The translations under genes and the position numbers were made by a program. This document shows positions 59,101 to 64,000 of a stretch of DNA of 64,000 bases, one piece after another. This DNA comes from Hallerella sp963597395 (GTDB lineage Bacteria > Fibrobacterota > Fibrobacteria > Fibrobacterales > Fibrobacteraceae). The stretch lies in assembly GCA_963597395.1 (NCBI GenBank), contig CAVBPX010000004.1:3709-67708 (forward strand). The letters run 5' to 3'. Position 1 is the first letter of the stretch. The number at the start of each line of letters is the position of its first letter. Below the pieces are notes generated by a model. The model ran no database searches, was not told where the DNA came from, and was given only the letters and a program-made list of their open reading frames with translations.

Positions 59101-59902
59101 TCCGAACTTTTCCCAGCGCATCGGGTTCCTCAACTCGTTCCGCAGTGTGAGTACGACGCACCGGGTCGATTACACGCGGACCCGCGTATCAAAACCTTTC
59201 CAGAGCGCGGAAGACAGCTGGACGACCACATGGAACTTTAATCCGCTCGTCCGCATCAGCTTCCTCACGCAGCAAAATATCCGCATCGAGGACAATACCT
59301 ATCTCAAGCTCGAATTTACGGACAGGCGCCCCAAGGAAGAAGTCATTTCGCAAACAAACTGGCCCGCCAAAACCGAAGACCTTTCGGACACGACCAAATA
59401 TTTCTATACGCCGTGGATTCCGACCGCCCTGTATAAGGATTTCGGCTACAACGTCGGGAACGATCTCACCATTTCGTATCCGCTCAAGACAAAGCGTGGA
59501 TTCCAGTTCTGGAAGTGGTACTTCAAACTGAAAAACGATATAGACCTGAGGCTCACCGCGGGCTACGAATACACGAAGACCATCCGCGAAACCTACGAAC
59601 CGGAGGCCGGCTACGACAAATGGGAAAAGAACGAAGCCGCGGGCGACGTCTATCGCAAGTGGAACATCGACGGCAATGAATACGCGGTCTATTTCCCGAA
59701 GCTCCACAAGACGGATCGCACCGTCCCGTCTCGCATCCACGAATGGTTTATCCGCCCGAGCGCGGGCTACCAGTTCAACAAAATGGCGAGTATGAGCGCC
59801 TACATCGAATACCGCCAAATTCACGAAAAGCTCGACGACGAAACCGCTCACGTGGAACAGATTCTCTCCTTTGAAATTGCGCTGCTTTTGCGCTTTAACT
59901 AG
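53123..59902 (+). CDS. sprA: SprA-family outer-membrane translocon of the type IX secretion system
   Basis: A 2259-residue outer-membrane protein of the SprA/Sov family, the very large beta-barrel through which T9SS clients cross the outer membrane. A signal peptide (MKRLLAAFALFIALSPAEE) is followed by repeated SprA_N-like beta segments (for example MDIRLSGRGERDDAPG, TVEVNNVESGLGAKNQ, LFGIKAEWKLGDWWLT, then FYFESVGKRRNSVISV and KALLEDFES-like ALLEDFESSESG), and long stretches of alternating strands ending in ILSFEIALLLRFN, typical for a barrel end. Length and order fit SprA of Bacteroidota (about 2400 aa). T9SS is already reported from Fibrobacterota. The partner genes (porV, gldK-N, porU) are not in the window. 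The client at 26178-29597 is. A chromate transporter gene starts four bases after its stop. Confidence 0.88.
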   Translation: MKRLLAAFALFIALSPAEEPADSAVSGNAAGQTKSSVQYIPLPPNATPLSDLVPKNGVGQGKSLMNPPKSERFEHSIDFENREMEVSKKYVNPISRDTAEMWSSTYPEIASYVSDMYDIGFNRLWLNSFAGQKDGGYSAPEGATLYDIDIPINMPSWMKDFGLDKPKLLLQGTMDIRLSGRGERDDAPGSTKDNLFPSPTLSYDPSFMVKGKIGPYITVEVNNVESGLGAKNQIRVVYEESYKDEFEDYILQRIEAGTTSLALPGTELTGYSENHKGLFGIKAEWKLGDWWLTTIASQDGGSQEKYTINASTSTTEFQIQDKQFVAYRYYFLNQEARSNYISAGLAGRSTSSYPATNLKLYRRAPTNTTTNVVENITAVYVTPTGTRVEKTIDRLVPMTSSDYSYDSKTGIVKVLGANKNTLIAASFSDDGTGRAGTTVNNNSRVVLIQWDATLSELVDIDKLMLRNVYSVGISDESVSSFVLRLKNKSGVSSSYLKTLGLVDTTTGTVLTGDATIFKKDASGSYTGEMWLPCRPLSWYSGANSSARARENCLEPFRNVDSSAAMAKLYTLPVSNIASKFTNRFYFESVGKRRNSVISVRDPNSSYSVSAGSCMDISEGSEKLKAGSTVLTRGVDYDVNYELGQIELLSETALDPNKEISVEFECEPLFEIDNKVLLGARAELPLSRYGFGDGSLFGVTALYKSQSTTASTPTLGSEPYSSFLWGVNLRLQDTVQWMSDVVNMIPGIETKAKSNWRFETEFASSYHDANTSSGKTALLEDFESSESGLVYPLSRLSWYQASPPGGVDTDPSTYIENLDYKHAGEFIWHSNNTVLYKYIYPTVGNSDVDNQRLTVLKLTLRPNDNLTGNSWGGIMRPNSSYYQDLSDMKYVEVVARGNVGSIYLDLGLVSEDLSINGEAPNGTYDGENDLGTTTALHDKGLDGLSGSEETRWIWDCRMNGCVSTVKTSANSDATNTDIARDNFDDDLDDESDPPVAINGTEGNSGERAYDTEDINKNGSLDTDIGFVRYRIDLSDNNDANYETLKNGWRKWKIPLDQYDTVVSRNGENYLTILAQAQFSRLWMGKLNNGVAEAKVQIVKLGVMGNSWEAASVSDKFVTSSVGGSQTAIVDGSEVEISSSTATSDTTYLNVSTINNRENSGSYYKSPNTKTERDTETNAALKETALVLTYKNLSPGQSVGATRTFDADEKDLTKYKTLKMEIHYTTDATKTPVRFAFQFGEGSLEGSTDYYEWSFRPVKINCLASERTADCHERNWLANAFSEKLSAFSDLKKGRRPPYLEPVIDSIGGEREEVLKLVGNPSTTSVDWIRFVIIADEDASPADLEGEFWIDDLRLSGMDNDWGYAFRTSGQANFADFLSVSASARYQDGNFATLSTSGSSPKPTLSEAESKLDIAADANVNWNKFLPDEQGFHMPMSIGYSSTTERPYLKPTDDLELSHDNMGDFAKDIWDGKLTVENADEEEKLRNDAESRGYQSYSRTRRFSFSYSKDYKEEESPIKEVLSQIFLERPAWSYSYTETESRSTTAADSSYSYHTIIEYSLGTFNRFNFKPFGFLRKTSWAKSFAESSFEPWPQTVDLTLFDLSYIRYVNQERDPDFTEPQTSKTVTYTVDLSHKANVRWNIFPFLSTSYSLNITRDMYGGGDQEDFAKENFWTFKNGGMFAADDIFDYDHTDRKVYVSPDSVVIIPYDTVAVVSADGDTSLIDMDDPSTYKVLYDSTVYYKVDSVGHREYGRSYGILKNERSRSQQFKTTFSPAIIPFLPLSISFTSSFKQQKTIPDEYDLYDPTMVEKNYWTISQTNRFEFSPSFRIVNFLKLFGEKNAAAGFFEKLKWRDIKAAWTVDLSTVGENFTLSQLYEEQGVTPLQYYLYGLGIGNGYRNRGIWNIVSGDMGLDHRDDYTGFAEYRNKDVDTLVYQGNFTHSVNRTLNLSTGFTLPFWNIGIVSDMQWKQDFSQSREYPLYTDSTIVWPKWGVGVTVPNFSQRIGFLNSFRSVSTTHRVDYTRTRVSKPFQSAEDSWTTTWNFNPLVRISFLTQQNIRIEDNTYLKLEFTDRRPKEEVISQTNWPAKTEDLSDTTKYFYTPWIPTALYKDFGYNVGNDLTISYPLKTKRGFQFWKWYFKLKNDIDLRLTAGYEYTKTIRETYEPEAGYDKWEKNEAAGDVYRKWNIDGNEYAVYFPKLHKTDRTVPSRIHEWFIRPSAGYQFNKMASMSAYIEYRQIHEKLDDETAHVEQILSFEIALLLRFN

Positions 59903-59906
59903 AACG

Positions 59907-60464
59907 ATGAAACCGCAAAACCTCTACTGGGATTCCTTTCGGACATTTTTCAAAATCGGACTTTTTACTCTCGGCGGCGGCTACGCGATGATTCCTCTCA
60001 TCGAAGCGGAAATCATCGAACGCAAAAAGTGGATTTCCCGCGAGGACTTTCTGGACTTGGTCGCCATCGCACAGAGCTGTCCTGGAATCTTTGCGGTCAA
60101 CATCAGCATTTTTATCGGATACCGCCTGAACCGCGTAAAGGGAGCGCTCGTCACCGCTCTGGGAACCGCGCTTCCGTCGTTTCTCATCATCCTCGCCATC
60201 GCGCTCTTCTTTCATCATTTTCAGGAAAATAAAATTGTTGAGGCCGTTTTCCGCGGCATCCGCCCGGCGGTTGTCGCCCTCATCGCCGTTCCCACGTTCA
60301 ACATGGCAAAAAAGGCAAAGCTCAACCGCCAAACGTTCTGGATTCCGATTGCGAGCGCGCTTCTCATCTGGCTTCTCGGGGTTTCTCCCATTCTTATTAT
60401 CGTATGCGCGGGCGTCGGCGGATTTCTCGTCGGAAAGTTCGGAAAGAAGGAGGGCGGCAAATGA
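59907..60464 (+). CDS. Chromate transporter family protein, N-half
   Basis: A 185-residue membrane protein of the ChrA/CHR family, one half of a split transporter. It has FFKIGLFTLGGGYAMIPLIE and LVAIAQSCPGIFAVNISIFI, matching the conserved GGGxAMIP and SxxxPGxxxxN motifs, and about five to six membrane segments. ATG 59907 is used; the open frame upstream overlaps sprA. Split CHR pairs are common and their natural substrate is often uncertain despite the name. The second half overlaps by four bases (ATGA). Confidence 0.9.
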   Translation: MKPQNLYWDSFRTFFKIGLFTLGGGYAMIPLIEAEIIERKKWISREDFLDLVAIAQSCPGIFAVNISIFIGYRLNRVKGALVTALGTALPSFLIILAIALFFHHFQENKIVEAVFRGIRPAVVALIAVPTFNMAKKAKLNRQTFWIPIASALLIWLLGVSPILIIVCAGVGGFLVGKFGKKEGGK

Positions 60465-61039
60465 TTTACCTCCAGCTTTTTTGGACGTTTTTTCAGATAG
60501 GGCTTTTCGGCTTTGGCGGCGGCTACGGAATGCTCTCGCTCATTCAGCGCGAAGTCGTCTTTAAGCATCACTGGATGTCCGCCGGTGAATTTACGGACAT
60601 TGTCGCCATCAGCCAGATGACGCCCGGTCCCATAGGCATCAACTCGGCGACGTACGCCGGCTTTACCGCTCTCCAGAATGCGGGGGCCGAAAAGCTTTTT
60701 TGCGTCCTCGGAAGCGTGACGGCGACCTTTGCCGTGGTTTTTCCTTCCCTTGTTTTGATGATTCTCATCAGCCGTTACTTTATGAAGTACAAGGACCATC
60801 CGTCCGTTCGGCACGTGTTTGAAGGGTTAAGGCCCGCGGTCGTCGGGCTGCTCGCCGCGGCGACATTAATGCTCATGACCCGCGAAAACTTCGGCTCTCC
60901 GTTTGAAAATCCGCCCGAATTTGCCGTTTCCGTCGGACTTTTTGGCCTGACGTTTGTCGGTACAAAGTTTTTTAAGGTCGGACCCATCAAAATGATCCTG
61001 GTGGCCGCGCTTCTCGGGCTTGTCATCTACGGATTCTGA
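60461..61039 (+). CDS. Chromate transporter family protein, C-half
   Basis: A 192-residue partner of the preceding gene with the same fold: FFQIGLFGFGGGYGMLSLIQ, IVAISQMTPGPIGINSATYA and several membrane segments. The two halves (SCHR type) are thought to act as a heterodimer. Start 60461 overlaps the preceding stop by four bases, so translation is coupled. Being directly downstream of sprA is unusual and may be only positional. Confidence 0.9.
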   Translation: MIYLQLFWTFFQIGLFGFGGGYGMLSLIQREVVFKHHWMSAGEFTDIVAISQMTPGPIGINSATYAGFTALQNAGAEKLFCVLGSVTATFAVVFPSLVLMILISRYFMKYKDHPSVRHVFEGLRPAVVGLLAAATLMLMTRENFGSPFENPPEFAVSVGLFGLTFVGTKFFKVGPIKMILVAALLGLVIYGF

Positions 61040-61075
61040 CGGGGAAGCCTCGAAAATTCTAGATTTTTCCCCGCC

Positions 61076-61600
61076 ATGAAAAATTTGGAAGATTATATTC
61101 TCAGCGTTCGGGATTTTCCGATTCCGGGCATTGTCTTTCGCGACATCACGGGCATTTTGGATTCTCCGGACGGGCTGCACCTGGCATTTGAAAGCCTCTA
61201 CAAGGCTCTTGAAAACGTGGAGTTTGACGTGGTGGCGGGGCTTGAGGCTCGAGGCTTTTTGTTTGGCGTGAGCATTGCCGACCATTTTCACAAGAGCTTT
61301 GTCCCCATCCGCAAAAAGGGTAAGCTTCCGCGCAAGACCGTTTCGGCCACATACGACCTGGAATACGGTACGGCGACAATCGAAATGCACCGGGATGCGG
61401 TAAAGCCCGGTCAAAAGGTGATTCTTTTTGACGACCTGCTTGCGACGGGCGGGACGATGAACGCGGCGGCATCCCTTGTGGAAAGCGTGGGCGGCATTGT
61501 CGAAAAGGCGCTTTTTATCGTGGAACTGTTTGATTTGGGCGGCAGGGCAAAACTTTCAAGGTATAACGTGGAATCCCTGGTAAAGCTTCCGGGCCACTAA
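61076..61600 (+). CDS. apt: Adenine phosphoribosyltransferase
   Basis: Apt (174 aa) salvages adenine to AMP using PRPP. It has the family start VRDFPIPGIVFRDITGILD, GLEARGFLFG, the pyrophosphate loop RKKGKLPRKTV and the PRPP-binding motif VILFDDLLATGGTM. The next gene is a purine permease, so uptake and salvage are linked. A TAGATT box lies ten bases before ATG and no ribosome binding site is seen. Confidence 0.96.
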   Translation: MKNLEDYILSVRDFPIPGIVFRDITGILDSPDGLHLAFESLYKALENVEFDVVAGLEARGFLFGVSIADHFHKSFVPIRKKGKLPRKTVSATYDLEYGTATIEMHRDAVKPGQKVILFDDLLATGGTMNAAASLVESVGGIVEKALFIVELFDLGGRAKLSRYNVESLVKLPGH

Positions 61601-61627
61601 CTCATTTTCAACACAAACGGAGAACCT

Positions 61628-63049
61628 ATGATTGAAAAATTGTTCAAGGTCGTCGAAAACAAATCGAGCGTCCGGACAGAAATTCTCGCAGGCCTCACCA
61701 CGTTCATGACGATGGCCTACATCCTTGCCGTAAACCCGAGCATCCTTTCCGCTTCCGGAATGCCCAAGGGCGGCATCTTTATTGCAACGGCTCTCGCCGC
61801 GGCCGTCGGTTCCACCATGATGGCGCTTTTTTCGAACTACCCGTTTGTGCTTGCACCGGGCCTCGGACTGAATGCGTTCTTCTCGTACACGGTCGTCATC
61901 ACGATGGGCTACAGCTGGCAATTTGCGCTACTTGCCGTGTTTGTCGAAGGGCTTCTCTTTCTGGCGCTTTCGCTCACGTCCGTTCGCGAGAGTCTTTTTA
62001 ACGCGATTCCGCTTTCGCTCAAGTCCGCCGTTGCGGTGGGCATTGGACTTTTTGTCACGTTCATCGCCTTTCAGGGGGCAAAGATTGTCGTCAATTCCGA
62101 TGCGACGCTCGTCACGGTTGTGAATTTTCATCGGGTCGATTTTCACACGACTGGAATCTGGGCGCTTCTCGCCATTATCGGAACCATCATTATGGGATAT
62201 CTCGTTTCGAAGAAAATCCGCGCGGGAATTCTGATTGGCATGTTTCTTACGTGGTTTTTGGGCGTCCTCGCGGAACTTGTGGGCCTTTATGTTCCGAACG
62301 CCTCGCAGGGATTCTTCTCCGTCGTCCCGCACTTCGGAAACTATTTCGGCGATCTCGGCAAAACGTTTTCGGAATTCGGTTCCATTGCCTTTGCCGCTTT
62401 CCATCCGGATTTCTGGACGCATTCGGTGAACGGCGCGGTCGAGGCTTCGGGCTGGACGCTTGTCAAGACGCTTGACTTCTTTGTCGTGATGTTCGCATTC
62501 TTCTTTGTAGATCTGTTCGATACGCTCGGAACCCTGATTGGCGTTTCGCTCAAGGGAGGCTTTTTGGATGCAAACGGAAAGCTTCCGCGGATTTCGGGCG
62601 CGCTTTATGCGGATTCCATCGCAACGTCCGTGGGCGCTGCCCTCGGCACTTCGACGACGACAACTTTTGTCGAAAGCGCCTCCGGTGTCGCTGCCGGCGG
62701 AAAGACCGGTCTGACGTCCATTTTTGCGGCGTTCCTTTTTATCATTTCCATCGTCTTTGCTCCGGTCTTTTTGGCCATTCCGGGATTTGCGACCGCTCCC
62801 GCTCTGATAATTGTTGGATTCTACATGATAAGCTCCATTTCGAAAATCGACTTTAAGGATTACTCCAAGGCCATCCCGGCGTTTCTCTGCATTGTCGCGA
62901 TGCCGCTTACCTATTCGATTTCGGACGGCATCATGTTTGGCGTCATCTCCTACACGGCGCTCAACTTTATCCTTGGAAAGCGGAGGGACATTCACTGGAT
63001 TATGTATATTCTCAGCGTGCTGTTTATTTTGAAATATGCGCTGATGTAA
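61628..63049 (+). CDS. NCS2-family (AzgA-like) purine permease
   Basis: A 473-residue membrane protein with about twelve to fourteen segments. It matches the AzgA/PbuG branch: LAGLTTFMTMAYILAVNPSI, the substrate-site region FDTLGTLIGVSLKGGF and GTSTTTTFVESASGVAAGGK. The branch carries adenine, guanine or hypoxanthine. It stands 27 bases after apt with ACGGAGAACCT upstream of ATG. A terminator follows. Confidence 0.94.
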   Translation: MIEKLFKVVENKSSVRTEILAGLTTFMTMAYILAVNPSILSASGMPKGGIFIATALAAAVGSTMMALFSNYPFVLAPGLGLNAFFSYTVVITMGYSWQFALLAVFVEGLLFLALSLTSVRESLFNAIPLSLKSAVAVGIGLFVTFIAFQGAKIVVNSDATLVTVVNFHRVDFHTTGIWALLAIIGTIIMGYLVSKKIRAGILIGMFLTWFLGVLAELVGLYVPNASQGFFSVVPHFGNYFGDLGKTFSEFGSIAFAAFHPDFWTHSVNGAVEASGWTLVKTLDFFVVMFAFFFVDLFDTLGTLIGVSLKGGFLDANGKLPRISGALYADSIATSVGAALGTSTTTTFVESASGVAAGGKTGLTSIFAAFLFIISIVFAPVFLAIPGFATAPALIIVGFYMISSISKIDFKDYSKAIPAFLCIVAMPLTYSISDGIMFGVISYTALNFILGKRRDIHWIMYILSVLFILKYALM

Positions 63050-63070
63050 CAAAAACCGGAATGTTTGAAA

Positions 63071-63102
63071 AACGGCCGTTCTATTTGAACGGCCTTTTTT
63101 TT
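63071..63102 (+). terminator. Intrinsic terminator after the purine permease gene
   Basis: GGCCGTTC (63074-63081) pairs with GAACGGCC (63087-63094), loop TATTT, flanked by AAC/TTT and followed by a run of eight T. It ends the apt-permease transcript. Confidence 0.93.
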
Positions 63103-63186
63103 GCGGATGCGCGGCGCCGAAAAAGTGTTCCCGGTGCTGGGTGAAATTGTATATATTTAATGGCAAATAAACCTTTAGAGGAACCC

Positions 63187-63681
63187 ATGAAAAACATCCT
63201 TTTCCCCGCTCTTTCCCTGCTTGCCGTCCTGGCCTTCTCCGCCTGTTCCGACAGCAGTAGCAGTTCTTCGGCTTCGGATGATTCCGCCTCCGATGCAAAA
63301 AAAGCGACTTGCGCCATTACGCAGAATGAAGAAAATGCGTTCGAGATGATAATGGACAAGCCGGATTCCGGAACCGTGACCATATCGATGACTTATGAGA
63401 ATGGCCTCTTTACGAATTCATCGGTCACCGTCTTTGACGAAAGCGTTTCGCAAAGCGAGTTGGATGCCGCCTGTGCCGAAGTAAAGAGCGACGCCAATGG
63501 TGATGAAGCGGAAGGCTTTACGAGCACTGTAACGTGCGAAGGAAATACCATCCGTACGGAATCAACGATGCAGGTCATGATTAATCCGATGACAATCGGC
63601 GGACTTACCTCGTCGTTTGTTGAAATGTGCGAGCAGGTCCAAAAGACCGGAATTATTCCCGACGACGATTCGGAAAAATGA
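63187..63681 (+). CDS. Small serine-tethered lipoprotein of unknown function
   Basis: A 164-residue lipoprotein. Signal peptide with lipobox FSAC-S (cysteine at residue 20) is followed by a tether DSSSSSSASDDSASD and a small domain with further cysteines (ATCAIT, DAACAEV, TVTCEGN, EMCEQV), which may form disulfides. The domain is not recognised. ATG 63187 has TTTAGAGGAACCC upstream; the in-frame ATG at 63160 would put nine residues before the signal peptide. A TATATTTA box lies at 63152-63159. Confidence 0.8.
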   Translation: MKNILFPALSLLAVLAFSACSDSSSSSSASDDSASDAKKATCAITQNEENAFEMIMDKPDSGTVTISMTYENGLFTNSSVTVFDESVSQSELDAACAEVKSDANGDEAEGFTSTVTCEGNTIRTESTMQVMINPMTIGGLTSSFVEMCEQVQKTGIIPDDDSEK

Positions 63682-63699
63682 ACTTTATGAAGTCGCCTT

Positions 63700-63719
63700 C
63701 AGGTCGAAAGTTCGACCTG
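63700..63719. repeat. Inverted repeat between two small lipoprotein genes
   Basis: CAGGTCGAA-AG-TTCGACCTG is a perfect nine-base inverted repeat with a two-base centre, 18 bases after the stop of the preceding gene. It lacks a T-run, so it may be an operator or a transcript-stabilising hairpin. GACCTGTGCG occurs here (63714) and again at 63841, in front of the next gene. The rest of the 164-base gap holds nothing else recognised. Confidence 0.5.
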
Positions 63720-63845
63720 TGCGACCTGCTGGGTTTTGGAGGGGAATCTTTACGCTTCCGAGAAGTGTGTTGAGTCTGTTGTCGAGCCCGCAACCGTTTC
63801 CCGGACGTTCTGCTGGCGATTTCAATTCTTTTGTTGAGGTGACCT

Positions 63846-64000
63846 GTGCGCAAAATACTAATGGGAATCTTCCTTGTTGGCTTGGCAGGATGTAGCTTCT
63901 TATCCAGTTCTTCTTCTGAGAAAAGTTGTCTAGGAGAAACCGCAGGCTCTTTTTATGGAAGGTTGAATCTCAACTTCAAATTATCTTGTCCATATGAAGA
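63846..64000 (+). CDS. Lipoprotein with serine-rich tether, 3' end outside window (GTG start)
   Basis: The first 51 codons of a lipoprotein. GTG at 63846 is preceded by TGAGGTG. The protein reads MRKILMGIFLVGLAGCSFLS, with lipobox LAGC-S, then SSSSSEKSC and the beginning of a domain. The frame is open to the window edge. Codons are more AT-rich (TTA, CTA, TCT, TAT) than in most of the window. The function cannot be told. Confidence 0.7.
   Translation, partial: MRKILMGIFLVGLAGCSFLSSSSSEKSCLGETAGSFYGRLNLNFKLSCPYE

Noticed and set aside
63737..63845. Possible fourth copy of the dispersed element, ending AGGTGACC
   Set aside because: Only the end motif fits; the start GGGGAATC differs and the inside shows no similarity to copy B.
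63617..63895. Open frame of 92 codons across the gap before the last lipoprotein
   Set aside because: It starts inside the preceding gene in another frame, has no ribosome binding site and no recognisable features.

Overview
The window comes from a bacterium of the Fibrobacterota, probably a Fibrobacter-like gut fibre degrader; genus and species are inference. The clues are a SprA-type outer-membrane translocon together with a protein carrying a type IX secretion (T9SS) C-terminal domain, a TIGR02147 regulator paired with a LamG lipoprotein, lipoproteins with serine-rich tethers, an infA that follows secY directly, and TAnnTTTG-like promoter boxes as known in the related Bacteroidota. Coding density is very high: no stretch over 300 bases lacks a gene. 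The only RNA gene seen is one tRNA-Leu. No rRNA, CRISPR array, transposase, prophage or replication origin was recognised.

Layout. Bases 1-9216 hold the distal part of the S10/spc/alpha ribosomal block (rpsC to rplQ, with secY, infA and rpoA) and end in a strong terminator; rpsD, adk and map are absent from their frequent positions. Bases 9254-14136 hold a polysaccharide export and assembly set (Wza-like, Wzz-like, Wzy-like, and a convergent Wzx-like flippase). Bases 14212-20585 run tRNA-Leu, tig, clpP, clpX, lon and a YggS-family gene: co-translational folding and ATP-dependent proteolysis. Then come purA, a Crp/Fnr regulator and a PASTA protein, followed by a tightly packed envelope run (TPR lipoprotein, LolB-like lipoprotein, an M6-protease-like T9SS client whose zinc site is destroyed, an FGE-fold lipoprotein, an NlpE-like lipoprotein) and an RNA methyltransferase (to 32014).

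Bases 32042-45121 are mixed: a restriction-modification remnant, a nitroreductase, the TIGR02147/LamG pair, a ferredoxin divergent from argB-argD, a secreted DUF4434 protein, glmM-glmS (UDP-GlcNAc precursor supply), scpA, a YugP-type metallopeptidase and an XRE regulator with a palindrome in front of it. Bases 45278-49549 carry envelope enzymes (FKBP lipoprotein, M23 peptidase, S41 protease lipoprotein) and a leucine-rich-repeat protein. An AIPR-family (abortive infection) gene with a hairpin leader lies at 49791-51674, then an MFS transporter. The 6.8-kb sprA gene (53123-59902) leads into a split chromate transporter, apt and a purine permease, and the window ends in two small lipoproteins, the last one cut off.

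Main points for a second look: (1) a short dispersed intergenic element with conserved ends and nested internal deletions (39264-39300, 43732-43753, 52900-52970); (2) a group of genes that look leaderless, with a TAnnTTTG/TATATT box 4-10 bases before the start codon and no ribosome binding site; (3) a catalytically dead M6-like T9SS client; (4) the AIPR gene with its leader hairpin; (5) a collapsed type IIG/GxxExxY gene fusion. All functional calls rest on reading the sequence and knowledge of the families; no database search was run.
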